From assembly GCA_002753225.1 (NCBI GenBank), contig PDZS01000031.1:1-54385 (forward strand): DNA of 54,385 nt, given 5' to 3'. This DNA is from Deltaproteobacteria bacterium YD0425bin51. Lineage in GTDB: Bacteria > Desulfobacterota > Desulfobacteria > Desulfobacterales > YD0425bin51. The notes beneath the pieces are model-generated. The model was not told the DNA's origin and did not search any database. It was given only the letters and a program-made list of their open reading frames with translations. The first letter of the stretch is position 1, and each line of letters starts with the position of its first letter. Shown piece after piece: positions 1-9,138 of the stretch. A program made the position numbers and the translations under genes.

Positions 1-2
1 AT

Positions 3-59
3 GTTAATGCAATATCTATGCACGTAACATCAGTTATAAAGATAAAAAGAGGAAATTGA
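3..59 (+). CDS. Possible 3' end of an upstream gene (partial)
   Basis: One frame stays open from the window edge to a TGA six bases before the cmk start, and would end in the residues VTSVIKIKRGN. Such tight spacing would fit an upstream gene in the same operon. The fragment is too short to recognise. Another frame also ends here, so even its being coding is uncertain. Confidence 0.2.
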   Translation, partial: VNAISMHVTSVIKIKRGN

Positions 60-65
60 TAAATA

Positions 66-740
66 ATGAATAATAAAAGCTTAGTTATAACAATTGATGG
101 CCCTGCTGGGGCAGGTAAAAGCACAGTCAGTAAAATTTTAGCAAACAGACTTCATTATAAATATATTGACACAGGAGCTCTTTATAGAGCAGTAGCTCTT
201 GCTGCAAAAAATAAAAGTATTGATATAAGTGATGATTTAATGCTTGAAAAATTGTGTGAAGAGCTGCAATTAAAGTTTGTGCATACAGAAGAAGGTCTAA
301 GGCTTTTATTAAATAATAAAGATATAACAGACCAAATTCGTACTCCAGAAATTTCTATGTTAGCTTCTGGAGTTTCAGCAAGACCATGTGTTAGGAAATT
401 TTTGTTTAAAATACAAAGAGAGATGGGAAAAGAAAAAGAGGCTGTTTTTGAAGGAAGGGATATGGGAACAGTGGTTTTTCCTGAGGCTGATGTAAAATTT
501 TTTTTAGATGCATCTCATGAAAAAAGAGCAGAGAGAAGATATGTTGAAATAGCATCAAAAAGCTCTCAAAATTTAGAAGAAGTAAAAAAAGATATGCAAA
601 CAAGAGATAAAAATGATTCTTCACGAGCCATAGCTCCCCTTAAAGCTGCTCCTGATGCTATTGTAATAGATTCCACTAATCTTACTATTCAAGAGGTAAT
701 TGAAACCATGATATATTACATTAATAAAAGTTTAATTTAG
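66..740 (+). CDS. cmk: Cytidylate kinase
   Basis: Cytoplasmic nucleotide kinase that phosphorylates CMP and dCMP with ATP, feeding pyrimidine nucleotide pools. The 224-residue length is normal for bacterial Cmk. A P-loop (GPAGAGKST, residues 12-20) is followed by the segment YIDTGALYRA (33-42) and, near residue 130, the family motif GRDMGTVVFP. A purine-rich Shine-Dalgarno (AGAGGAAATTGA) precedes the ATG. The next gene on the same strand is rpsA, a pairing common in Proteobacteria that supports the call. Confidence 0.97.
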   Translation: MNNKSLVITIDGPAGAGKSTVSKILANRLHYKYIDTGALYRAVALAAKNKSIDISDDLMLEKLCEELQLKFVHTEEGLRLLLNNKDITDQIRTPEISMLASGVSARPCVRKFLFKIQREMGKEKEAVFEGRDMGTVVFPEADVKFFLDASHEKRAERRYVEIASKSSQNLEEVKKDMQTRDKNDSSRAIAPLKAAPDAIVIDSTNLTIQEVIETMIYYINKSLI

Positions 741-830
741 CCATTGTTTTTTTTTACAATATGATATAAAAGAGAGGGTTATCGCTATAATAAGCGAATA
801 AAATAAATTTTAAGGGGGTATTTTTTTTAA

Positions 831-2552
831 ATGGGAAATATTGAGAGTATGGAATTAACAGAAGAAGTTGCTAAAAACTCTGAGGAGAATGAATGGCCCG
901 GAATGTATGAAGAGAGTTTGAAACGCTTCGAAGAGGGACAAGTTGTAAAAGGGCGTATAATATCAGTAGATAAAGATTATATACTCGTTGATATTGGCTA
1001 TAAGTCTGAAGGTCAGATCCGCATTCAAGAATTTAAAGATGAAAACGGAAATATTTGTGCAAAAGTAGGCGATATTGTTGAAGTTATGGTCGAGTGGTGG
1101 GATGAAGAAGATGAAACAGTTGTTTTATCTAAAGAGAAAGCCGAAAAGATAAAAGTGTGGGAAGACATTAAGAAGGCTTATGAAGAAGGCGGAATAATAC
1201 AGGGGCTTATTACAAATAGAGTTAAAGGTGGTTTTTCTGTTGATATAGGCGTACTTGCATTTTTACCTGGATCACAAGCTGATTTAAAGCCAATTCGTAA
1301 CTTAGATGAAATGGTGGGAAAAAACTATACCTTTAAGATATTAAAATTCAACCGTAAGCGTAGCAATATAGTTTTATCTAGACGCTCTATTTTAGAACAA
1401 GAGCGTGATACTAGACGTGCAGCTATTATGTCGTCCATCCATGAAGGAAAAGAGATGGAAGGTATTGTGAAAAATTTAACAGAGTATGGCGTATTTGTTG
1501 ATCTTGGAGGAGTTGATGGACTTTTGCATATTACTGATATTTCATGGGGCCGCGTGAAACATCCATCTGAAATGTTTAAAGTAGGGGATCCAATAAAAGT
1601 AAAAGTTTTAGGGATTGATTATGATAAAGAAAGAGTGTCCCTTGGCATGAAACAGCTTAGTGGAGATCCATGGACAATTGCTGAGAAAAGATACCCTGTT
1701 GAAACACGAGTGAAAGGAAAAGTCGTAAGCCTTACAGATTATGGTGCATTTATTGAGTTAGAAGAAGGAATTGAAGGACTTATTCATGTTTCAGAAATGT
1801 CCTGGACTAAAAAAGTACGTCATCCTTCAAAAATGGTATCAATTGGTGATTTAGTTGAAGCAGTTGTTTTGGATATCAAGCCTGAAAATCGTCGGATTTC
1901 TTTAGGAATGAAACAGATTGCCCCAAATCCATGGGATGTTATTGCTTCCAAATATCCTGTAGGAACAACCATTGAAGGGAAAGTTAAGAATATAACTGAT
2001 TTTGGCATCTTTATAGGAATAGATGAAGGAATTGATGGGCTTGTCCATATTTCTGATATATCATGGACAAAACGTATTAAACATCCTTCAGAAGTTTATA
2101 AAAAAGGTGATGTTGTTCAAGCTATAGTACTTGATATTGAGAAAGATAACGAAAGATTTTCCTTAGGGATAAAGCAGTTGTCTGAAGATCCATGGAAAAG
2201 CGTTGAAAAACGTTATGAATCTGGTAAAAAAATTACAGGAACTGTTACTAATGTCACTGATTTTGGTGTGTTTGTAGAGTTAGAAGAAGGTATCGAAGGT
2301 CTTGTTCATGTTTCTGAAATCAGCAAAGACAAAGTAAAAACACCTGTAGGAATGTTCAATATAGGCGATTCAATTACTGCCGTAGTTATGAACATTAACA
2401 GTGAAGAAAGAAGAATAGGCCTTTCTATTAAAAGGCTAGAAATTGAAGATGATCAGGCAGCTCTTAATGAATATAACAGCAGTTCAGGACAAAGCACATC
2501 AAGTTTAGGTGAAGCCCTGCGAGAAAGCCTCCAAGAAAAGCCTGAAAAATAG
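831..2552 (+). CDS. rpsA: 30S ribosomal protein S1
   Basis: Ribosomal protein S1 binds mRNA on the 30S subunit and helps initiate translation. Its 573 residues hold six S1/OB-fold repeats, beginning roughly at residues 37, 121, 206, 291, 378 and 465. Repeats 3-6 show the repeated signature of a glycine-rich strand followed by VDGLLHITDISW-like or EGLVHVSE-like segments. The short C-terminal tail is rich in Ser, Glu and Gln. The ATG follows a G-rich Shine-Dalgarno (AAGGGGGTA). The 90-base gap to cmk holds only an AT-rich stretch and a weak 5-bp hairpin near 782-797. A clear terminator follows the gene. Confidence 0.97.
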   Translation: MGNIESMELTEEVAKNSEENEWPGMYEESLKRFEEGQVVKGRIISVDKDYILVDIGYKSEGQIRIQEFKDENGNICAKVGDIVEVMVEWWDEEDETVVLSKEKAEKIKVWEDIKKAYEEGGIIQGLITNRVKGGFSVDIGVLAFLPGSQADLKPIRNLDEMVGKNYTFKILKFNRKRSNIVLSRRSILEQERDTRRAAIMSSIHEGKEMEGIVKNLTEYGVFVDLGGVDGLLHITDISWGRVKHPSEMFKVGDPIKVKVLGIDYDKERVSLGMKQLSGDPWTIAEKRYPVETRVKGKVVSLTDYGAFIELEEGIEGLIHVSEMSWTKKVRHPSKMVSIGDLVEAVVLDIKPENRRISLGMKQIAPNPWDVIASKYPVGTTIEGKVKNITDFGIFIGIDEGIDGLVHISDISWTKRIKHPSEVYKKGDVVQAIVLDIEKDNERFSLGIKQLSEDPWKSVEKRYESGKKITGTVTNVTDFGVFVELEEGIEGLVHVSEISKDKVKTPVGMFNIGDSITAVVMNINSEERRIGLSIKRLEIEDDQAALNEYNSSSGQSTSSLGEALRESLQEKPEK

Positions 2553-2568
2553 ATATATTTCAAAATAA

Positions 2569-2608
2569 TAAGACTATCTGTGAATGTTTCGCAGATAGTC
2601 TTTCTTTT
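2569..2608 (+). terminator. Rho-independent terminator after rpsA
   Basis: A perfect 10-bp stem, AGACTATCTG (2571-2580) pairing with CAGATAGTCT (2592-2601), has an 11-base loop and is followed by a T-rich tract (TTTCTTTT). It ends 24 bases before sppA, so it separates the ribosomal gene from the peptidase gene. Confidence 0.9.
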
Positions 2609-2632
2609 AACTTTCCATTTAAAGAGTTTATT

Positions 2633-3532
2633 ATGTTTTCACGAAGACACCCTTATCTTTTCTTTATTTTAGTTTTTTGTTCTATCATATCAGTTACAGT
2701 TACAATAATTCCTATTTTATTTATGTTTTTCATAAATGACACAGATATTACTCAGAGCATAAAAGCTGATGGGGAAAAGGTCGGAATTATTGAGATTATT
2801 GGAACAATTGTAGATGCAAAGCCAGTTTTAAAAGATTTAAAAAAATTGCGTGAAGATGTTTCTATTAAAGCAATTATTTTACGTATTGATTCTCCTGGTG
2901 GAGGAGTTGGACCATCTCAAGAGATTTATAAAGAGATAAGAAAAACAATACAGGTGAAAAGAGTTATTGCTTCAATGGGTTCAGTGGCAGCATCAGGCGG
3001 GTATTACGTTGCAGCAGCAGCAGATGGAATTATAGCAAATCCTGGTACAATTACTGGGAGCATTGGTGTTATTATGGGTTTTACAAATATAGAGGATTTG
3101 CTTCAAAAAATTGGATTATCTTCTATTATTGTAAAAAGCCGTGAATTTAAGGATATTGGCTCTCCTTTAAGAAAAATGACTGATAAAGAAAAAAAGATTC
3201 TTCAGAATTTTGTAAATACAATTCATATGCAGTTTGTTAAAGCCATTGCTGAAGGAAGAAAAATGGATATAAGCAAAGTGGAATTAATTGCTGATGGGAG
3301 GATATTCTCAGGAGAAGAGGCAAAGGAGATAGGGCTTATAGATCAGATTGGCAATATGGAAGATGCAATTAATTGGGCAGGACAGTTAAGCGGCATAAAA
3401 GGTAAAATTGTTCCTGTTTATGCTCGTGAGAAAAAATTTTCCCTTTGGGAGTATATTATGGGAAAGTCACCTGAGGATCTTTTAAATAATCTTATAGAGA
3501 ATAGATTATTCAAATATGGATATGTCCCCTAG
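2633..3532 (+). CDS. sppA: Signal peptide peptidase SppA, S49 family
   Basis: Membrane-anchored serine protease that degrades cleaved signal peptides. At 299 residues it is the short, single-domain form. One N-terminal transmembrane segment (about residues 8-34) precedes the catalytic domain. The nucleophile is predicted as Ser121 in AASGGYY and the general base as Lys173 in REFKDIGSP; this 52-residue spacing matches the short Gram-positive-type SppA. The motif LRIDSPGGG (about 83-91) is also typical. The 3' end overlaps the convergent YrdC/YciO gene by 27 bases. Confidence 0.93.
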   Translation: MFSRRHPYLFFILVFCSIISVTVTIIPILFMFFINDTDITQSIKADGEKVGIIEIIGTIVDAKPVLKDLKKLREDVSIKAIILRIDSPGGGVGPSQEIYKEIRKTIQVKRVIASMGSVAASGGYYVAAAADGIIANPGTITGSIGVIMGFTNIEDLLQKIGLSSIIVKSREFKDIGSPLRKMTDKEKKILQNFVNTIHMQFVKAIAEGRKMDISKVELIADGRIFSGEEAKEIGLIDQIGNMEDAINWAGQLSGIKGKIVPVYAREKKFSLWEYIMGKSPEDLLNNLIENRLFKYGYVP

Positions 3533-4114
3533 CCCTTTTCTTATTATTTCAGGTGTATCATCCATTAGGGATATAACGGTTGAAGGTTCGCATGGCACTT
3601 GTCCTCCATCAATAACAACATCAATTTGACTTCCAAAATGGTCATGAATAAGAGATGGATCATTAAAAATGGAGCCATCTTCACTCGTTGCACTTGTTGA
3701 AATAATAGGGTTGCCTAGCTCTGTTATTAAGTTTATACATATTAAATTGTCAGGAATACGAATTCCTGCTGTTTTTCTTTTGGTAAGCATTATTTTAGGA
3801 ACTATCTTGGAACCTTCTAAAATAAAAGTATAGGGACCAGGAACTAAACGTTTTATTGTTTTAAAAGCATAATTAGTTACTTTAGCATATTGACTTATAT
3901 GTTTAAGGTCTGCACATATAAAACTAAATGGTTGAGCTTGGCTTCGTTGTTTCAGACGATAAATTCGTTCTATGGCTTTTTTATTCATTATATCGCAGCC
4001 AATCCCATAATATGTATCAGTGGGATATGAGATAACTCCTCCTTCTTTGAGGACCTCAACCACTTTAATAATTAATCTTTTTTGGGGATTTTGGGGGTTG
4101 ATTTCAATTAACAT
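3506..4114 (-). CDS. YrdC/YciO/Sua5-family protein (threonylcarbamoyl-AMP synthase-like)
   Basis: Member of the YrdC-like fold that binds RNA or nucleotide. TsaC/Sua5 members make threonylcarbamoyl-AMP for the t6A modification of tRNAs, while the role of the YciO branch is less certain. Visible motifs are YPTDTYYGIGCD near residue 31, KRTAGIRIPD, and NPIISTSA near the end of the core domain. The start MLIEINPQNPQ is chosen because it matches the usual family N terminus and has AAGG just upstream; an in-frame ATG six codons earlier is possible. Its 202 residues fit the YciO type better than long Sua5, so no gene symbol is assigned. Confidence 0.85.
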   Translation of the reverse strand: MLIEINPQNPQKRLIIKVVEVLKEGGVISYPTDTYYGIGCDIMNKKAIERIYRLKQRSQAQPFSFICADLKHISQYAKVTNYAFKTIKRLVPGPYTFILEGSKIVPKIMLTKRKTAGIRIPDNLICINLITELGNPIISTSATSEDGSIFNDPSLIHDHFGSQIDVVIDGGQVPCEPSTVISLMDDTPEIIRKGLGDISIFE

Positions 4115-4173
4115 AGCCTTATAAATTATCATTACCCTTAAAAACTTACAAGTTTTAATTTGGAGGTATTCAA

Positions 4174-5634
4174 ATGGAAAAAATAATAGAAGAAACTTAT
4201 TCTTTTGATGATGTACTCTTAGTTCCTGGATATTCAGATTCTTTGCCTAAAGATGTCGATACAGCAACAAGACTTACTAGAAATATTACTATGAATATAC
4301 CTATTGTCAGCGCTGCTATGGATACAGTTACAGAAGCAGATACTGCTATAAGCATAGCCCGTGAAGGGGGTATTGGTTTTATACACAGAAATATGCCTAT
4401 TGAAGCAGAGGCTCGTGAAATTGAAAAGGTAAAAAAATCTGAAAGTGGCATGATAGTTGATCCAATAAGCATTCATCCTGATAAACCAGTGCGTGAAGTA
4501 TTAAAATTAATGGAACATCATAAAATATCTGGAGTTCCAGTAACAAAAGGAGAGCAATTAATCGGAATAGTTACAAATAGAGATTTAAGGTTTGAAACTA
4601 ATTTGGATAGACCTGTATATGAAGTAATGACTAAAGAGAATTTAGTTACAGTTTCAGAAGGAATTACACTTGAAGAATCAAAGCATATTTTGCATAAGCA
4701 TAGAATAGAGAAACTGCTTGTGGTTGATAAAAATGGTAAGCTTACAGGCCTTATTACTATTAAAGATATAGAGAAAGTAAGAAAATATCCAAATGCTTGC
4801 AAGGATAAAATTGGAAGACTGAGAGTTGGAGCAGCAATTGGTGTTGGTCCAGACATGATGGAAAGAACAGAAGCTCTTTTAAGAGTAGGCGCTGATGTTA
4901 TTTTAATTGACACTTCTCATGGACATTCTAGAAATGTTATAGACGCTGTAAAAACATTAAAAAATACATTTAAAGATATTGAACTAATAGCTGGAAATGT
5001 CGCATCAGAAGAAGGTGCAGAAGCTTTGATTTCAGCAGGGGTTGATGGGGTTAAAATTGGAATAGGGCCTGGTTCAATCTGTACAACTAGAATTGTTGCA
5101 GGTATTGGCGTTCCTCAAATTACTGCTATTATTAATTGCCGTAATATATCTGATAAAAAAGGTGTACCTATTATTGCTGATGGAGGAATTAAATTTTCAG
5201 GAGATATAACAAAAGCTATTGGCGCTGGAGCTCACTCAGTAATGATAGGGGGACTTTTTGCAGGAACAGAAGAAAGTCCTGGTGAAACTGTATTTTATCA
5301 AGGAAGAAGCTATAAGGTATATCGTGGTATGGGTTCGCTAGAAGCTATGAAAAAGGGAAGCAAGGATAGATATTCCCAAGAAGGTGAAAGGGATGAAAAT
5401 AAACTTGTGCCAGAAGGTATTGTCGGGCGCGTTCCTTATCGCGGCTCTCTTACGGCAAATATATTTCAGCTTATGGGAGGACTTAGAGCAGGCATGGGCT
5501 ATGTTGGATGTACAACTATTGAAGAATTAAGAACAAAAGCAAAATTTATTAAAATTACAGCTGCAGGTTTAAGGGAAAGCCATGTCCATGATGTTATTAT
5601 TACAAAAGAAGCACCCAATTATCGTTTAGATTAA
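4174..5634 (+). CDS. guaB: IMP dehydrogenase
   Basis: Converts IMP to XMP with NAD+, the committed step of GTP synthesis. The 486-residue protein has the full layout: an (alpha/beta)8 barrel interrupted by a pair of CBS domains at about residues 96-205. The catalytic cysteine is Cys303 in GPGSICTTR. The active-site flap segments [10 protein letters not shown] and [11 protein letters not shown] and the phosphate-binding DGGIKFSGD are present. A strong Shine-Dalgarno (GGAGG) lies 7 bases before the ATG. It is followed after 8 bases by a GNAT gene on the same strand. Confidence 0.97.
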   Translation: MEKIIEETYSFDDVLLVPGYSDSLPKDVDTATRLTRNITMNIPIVSAAMDTVTEADTAISIAREGGIGFIHRNMPIEAEAREIEKVKKSESGMIVDPISIHPDKPVREVLKLMEHHKISGVPVTKGEQLIGIVTNRDLRFETNLDRPVYEVMTKENLVTVSEGITLEESKHILHKHRIEKLLVVDKNGKLTGLITIKDIEKVRKYPNACKDKIGRLRVGAAIGVGPDMMERTEALLRVGADVILIDTSHGHSRNVIDAVKTLKNTFKDIELIAGNVASEEGAEALISAGVDGVKIGIGPGSICTTRIVAGIGVPQITAIINCRNISDKKGVPIIADGGIKFSGDITKAIGAGAHSVMIGGLFAGTEESPGETVFYQGRSYKVYRGMGSLEAMKKGSKDRYSQEGERDENKLVPEGIVGRVPYRGSLTANIFQLMGGLRAGMGYVGCTTIEELRTKAKFIKITAAGLRESHVHDVIITKEAPNYRLD

Positions 5635-5642
5635 AATAATAT

Positions 5643-6068
5643 ATGGAGTTTGAATTTGATATTTTAACTAACCCATCTTCTAAACAGATTGAGCAAATAA
5701 TTAAACTTTATAAAATAGCAGGCTGGTGGGATAGCAGTAATGATGATCCTAAACTTGTAAAAAATATTGTAGCTGGGAGTCATTTTTTTGTTGCTGCATT
5801 AAAGGATAAGAATATTATAGGTATGGGAAGAGCTATAAGTGATAGAGTTAGCGATGCTTATATTCAGGATGTTACAGTTGAAAAATCTTACAGAGAACAA
5901 GGGATTGGAACATCCATTATAAAATTTCTAATTGAAAATCTCAGAAGTGATGGATTAAAATGGATTGGGCTTATTGCTGAAAGAAATTCTTATAGATTTT
6001 ATGAGCGGTTTGGGTTTAAGATAATGGAAAATGCAACGCCAATGATTAATTTAATAAAAGGAGAATAA
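5643..6068 (+). CDS. GNAT-family N-acetyltransferase
   Basis: Predicted acetyl-CoA-dependent acetyltransferase of 141 residues, a single GNAT domain. The acetyl-CoA-binding motif A is visible as VTVEKSYREQGIGTSII (about residues 77-93), with the Q-x-x-G/A-type loop EQGIG. The C-terminal strand-helix RNSYRFYERFGFKI is typical of the fold. The substrate cannot be told from sequence. It sits in a same-strand run with guaB upstream and the small gene and mutL downstream, with gaps of only a few bases, so co-transcription is likely. Confidence 0.88.
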   Translation: MEFEFDILTNPSSKQIEQIIKLYKIAGWWDSSNDDPKLVKNIVAGSHFFVAALKDKNIIGMGRAISDRVSDAYIQDVTVEKSYREQGIGTSIIKFLIENLRSDGLKWIGLIAERNSYRFYERFGFKIMENATPMINLIKGE

Positions 6069-6071
6069 TTT

Positions 6072-6254
6072 ATGAGTATTATGCCAGACGGTGAAGATTT
6101 AAGAAAAGCAGCAAAATGGATTTTAGAAGAGAAAAAAGTTGATCCATCAAAAAAATTGACATCATTAATTGGACAGGCATGCACTAAATTTGATCTTTCA
6201 CCCAAGGATGCAGATTTTATGTACCGTGTTTGGTTAGAAGAACAAAAAGGATAG
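6072..6254 (+). CDS. Conserved small protein upstream of mutL
   Basis: A 60-residue, highly charged soluble protein with predicted helices (RKAAKWILEEKK, then LIGQACTKFDLSPKDADFMY) and no membrane segment. No family is assigned; the spacing of helices suggests a small helical-bundle fold. It starts 3 bases after the GNAT stop, behind AAAGGAGAA, and ends 14 bases before mutL, so it is almost certainly translated as part of that operon. A role in DNA repair is only a guess from position. Confidence 0.75.
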   Translation: MSIMPDGEDLRKAAKWILEEKKVDPSKKLTSLIGQACTKFDLSPKDADFMYRVWLEEQKG

Positions 6255-6268
6255 GTATAGATGGGATA

Positions 6269-7993
6269 ATGTCTAAAGTTAAAAAACTTCCAGAAATTCT
6301 TTCAAATAAAATAGCAGCTGGTGAAGTAGTTGAAAGACCATCTTCTGTTGTAAAAGAGTTGGTTGAAAATTCAATAGATGCAGAAAGCAGCCGCATAATT
6401 ATTGATTTGGAAAAAGGTGGACGCGAGCTTATTAGAATTTCTGATAACGGTTTTGGTATGAGCAGTAATGATGCTCTTCTTGCTGTTGAAAGATATGCAA
6501 CCAGTAAGATTTATGATGACTCAGATTTGTTTGCCATTAAAACACTAGGTTTTAGAGGTGAAGCTCTTCCAAGTATTGCTGCTGTTTCTTTGTTTACAAT
6601 TATAACTCGTGAAAAAGATTCAGAATTTGGTTCCGAAATTAATATTCAAGGGGGCAAGATATCAAAAGTTGGAGATATTGGCGCACCTTTTGGAACAATG
6701 ATTTCTGTGAAAGATCTTTTTTATAATATCCCAGCCAGAAGAAAATTTCTAAAAACCATTGAAACTGAAATGGGGCATATTGTTGATCTTGTATCAGCCC
6801 TGGCATTATGTTACCCGGACATTCATTTTAAATTAAATCATAATGATAAAAATATTAAAAATTTTCCAAAGTCCTTTGAACATTTTGATAGAGTAATAGA
6901 TGTTTTAGGCAGCGAAATAAAGGACGAGCTTTATCCTGTTCATTTAGAAGACGGATTTTTAAAAATTTCAGGCTGGATATCTTCTCATAGAATAACTCGA
7001 AGTACTTCTAAAAACATTTATCTATATGTTAATGGAAGATGTATTCGGGATAAAATTATTATGCATGCATTACTTGATGGATATGAGGGTTTTTTGATGA
7101 AAGGGCAGTATCCTGTTGCTGTGCTTTTAATAGATATTCCTTTTAGTGATGTTGACGTAAATGTTCATCCAACAAAATATGAAGTCAGATTTGCAAAACA
7201 ACAGTTTGTCCATCAGACAGTAAAAAAATGTGTAGCAAAAGCCCTTACATCTTCAAACAAACCTAAAATATCTATTCCTGATAGTGTGCCTGCAAATCCT
7301 CATGTTAAAGAAAATAATGTTTCAGAAGAACTCCCTTTTTATAAAATAGAAAAAGAAGATGAATATGAAAAGCCATATATAAATATAAAACAGGGAGAAC
7401 TCTGGGAAGAAAAAGAATTTAGCTCTTTTAAGGTAATTGGACAACTACAGAATACTTATATACTATGTGAATCAAATGATGGGCTTATAATAATTGACCA
7501 ACATGCTGCACATGAACGTATTCTATTTGAAAAATTAAAAAATAAAGCATCTAAAATAGAAGTACAAAGACTTTTGATTCCAGAAACAATTGAATTGGGA
7601 TATAGAGAAGTCTTTGCCTTGCAAACATTAATCCCATACATTGAATCATTTGGACTTGAAATTGAATTTTTCGGAGGAAATACTTTTATTGTTAAAGCTG
7701 TACCATATTTATTAATCGGCAAAGAAGTTAAACCACTTTTACTTGATCTTATTGATAAAGTAATTGAAATTGATATTTCTATAAATTTTGATAAGGTAAT
7801 TGACGAGTGTTTGATTTTAATGGCATGCCATAGTGCAATAAGGGCAAATCAGAGTCTTTCTCATGAGCAGATGAAATCTATATTAAGTGATTTAGATAAG
7901 ATACAATTAAACTCAAATTGTCCACATGGAAGACCAATATGGATAAAATGGAATAAACTATTTTTAGAAAAATCCTTTGGAAGAAAAATTTAA
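6269..7993 (+). CDS. mutL: DNA mismatch repair protein MutL (endonuclease type)
   Basis: Mismatch-repair ATPase that links MutS to strand removal. The start MSKVKKLPEIL gives a 574-residue protein. The N-terminal GHKL ATPase shows NKIAAGEVVERPSSVVKELV (about 11-30), DNGFGM and GFRGEALPSIAA. The C-terminal domain has the metal-binding endonuclease motif DQHAAHERILFE and the CPHGRP motif near the end, so this MutL is predicted to nick DNA itself, as in bacteria without MutH. Its last codons overlap by a few bases the longest reading of the next gene, indicating an operon. Confidence 0.96.
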   Translation: MSKVKKLPEILSNKIAAGEVVERPSSVVKELVENSIDAESSRIIIDLEKGGRELIRISDNGFGMSSNDALLAVERYATSKIYDDSDLFAIKTLGFRGEALPSIAAVSLFTIITREKDSEFGSEINIQGGKISKVGDIGAPFGTMISVKDLFYNIPARRKFLKTIETEMGHIVDLVSALALCYPDIHFKLNHNDKNIKNFPKSFEHFDRVIDVLGSEIKDELYPVHLEDGFLKISGWISSHRITRSTSKNIYLYVNGRCIRDKIIMHALLDGYEGFLMKGQYPVAVLLIDIPFSDVDVNVHPTKYEVRFAKQQFVHQTVKKCVAKALTSSNKPKISIPDSVPANPHVKENNVSEELPFYKIEKEDEYEKPYINIKQGELWEEKEFSSFKVIGQLQNTYILCESNDGLIIIDQHAAHERILFEKLKNKASKIEVQRLLIPETIELGYREVFALQTLIPYIESFGLEIEFFGGNTFIVKAVPYLLIGKEVKPLLLDLIDKVIEIDISINFDKVIDECLILMACHSAIRANQSLSHEQMKSILSDLDKIQLNSNCPHGRPIWIKWNKLFLEKSFGRKI

Positions 7994-8000
7994 CTTATAT

Positions 8001-9134
8001 ATGAAAACAAAAACTATTTTTATTTTCATTTTGCTTATACCTTATTATTTTAACATTTTGGGTTGTCTTCCTAAAAAAGCAATTGGTTCAGGTTTCTTAA
8101 AAGACTATTCTAATTTATCACGTGATCCGACTGGCAGTTATGCATTAATTTATCGTAAACCTAATTTTAGTTTCAAATCTTATGACAAGATAATGATATC
8201 TCCTGTAGAAATATGGTTTAGTCCAGAAGCAAAAGAAAGGGGAATAGCCCAAAAAGATTTGAGGATGTTATCAGAATTCTTTAGAAATATAGGAATAAAG
8301 AGTTTGGAAGATGTTTGTAAAATTGTTTACGAGCCAGCCCCTAACACTTTAAAAATAAGAGCAGCAATTACTGATATTGTTCCAGCAAATCCTTCCATGA
8401 ATTTGATGACTACTTTTTCTTTTTCAGGACTAGTTTCATCTATGCTATATAAAATAACAACTGGAGCACATCTATTTGTTGGTCAGGCTGCAATAGAAGT
8501 TGAAGTTTTGGATTCAATTACAAATGAGCGATTACTTGCTGTAGTAGACAGAAGATCAGGAGGACGGCTTGATCTTGTAAAAGGTATAACAGAATGGGAT
8601 CAAGTTAAAGATGCTTTTGTATATTGGGTTACTAGGTTTAGGGAACGTATAGATCATGATAATGGAAGAACTGGTAACAGCTTTGTTTATGAAAATAAAA
8701 AAGAATCAAAAGATCTTTCTTGTAAAGATGGATGGATAACTCAAAGTGTAAAAGTTATTAGAGGTGACCTTTTTACAGTATCAAAATACATTACTTCAAA
8801 AGAAATAAAGCTTTTTGGAGTTTATTCTCCTGATGAAACACAGCCTTTTGGGAAAGAAAGCGCACTTTTTACATTGGATTTAATTTATGGCAAAAAAATA
8901 TGTATAAGACCAATAACTTTTGATATAGATGGAAGAACCGTCTCTCTTGTTTATGTTGGTGATAAATGTTTAAATGAAGAGCTTCTAAAAGCAGGATATG
9001 GATTTTATTATGATCCATATTTCAGGTTCAAGGCATGGGAGAAAATTAATCAAGAAAACAAGATGCAGAAAAAGGGTGTATGGACAATAGGTGAACCACC
9101 TCAGCCTAATGATTTAAAACGAGAAAGGGGATAG
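8001..9134 (+). CDS. Lipoprotein with DUF3313-like domain and C-terminal nuclease-like (SNase) domain
   Basis: Predicted lipoprotein of 377 residues. The start MKTKTIFIF is chosen because it leads a lipoprotein signal ending in NILGC. Residues about 25-225 resemble DUF3313 lipoproteins (SNLSRDPTGSYALIYRKP, then an amphipathic beta-rich domain). The last ~130 residues resemble staphylococcal-nuclease/thermonuclease domains: a VIRGDLFTV strand, KLFGVYSPDETQPFGKES, DIDGRTVSLVYV and a final KKGVWTIG. Where SNase has catalytic Arg35 this protein appears to have Lys, so nuclease activity is uncertain. Stand-alone versions of both halves are common; the fusion is unusual. mltA follows within five bases. 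Confidence 0.72.
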   Translation: MKTKTIFIFILLIPYYFNILGCLPKKAIGSGFLKDYSNLSRDPTGSYALIYRKPNFSFKSYDKIMISPVEIWFSPEAKERGIAQKDLRMLSEFFRNIGIKSLEDVCKIVYEPAPNTLKIRAAITDIVPANPSMNLMTTFSFSGLVSSMLYKITTGAHLFVGQAAIEVEVLDSITNERLLAVVDRRSGGRLDLVKGITEWDQVKDAFVYWVTRFRERIDHDNGRTGNSFVYENKKESKDLSCKDGWITQSVKVIRGDLFTVSKYITSKEIKLFGVYSPDETQPFGKESALFTLDLIYGKKICIRPITFDIDGRTVSLVYVGDKCLNEELLKAGYGFYYDPYFRFKAWEKINQENKMQKKGVWTIGEPPQPNDLKRERG

Positions 9135-9138
9135 CAAT

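Noticed and set aside
4197..4913. Several open frames antisense to guaB
   Set aside because: They mirror the conserved guaB coding sequence and have no start signals.
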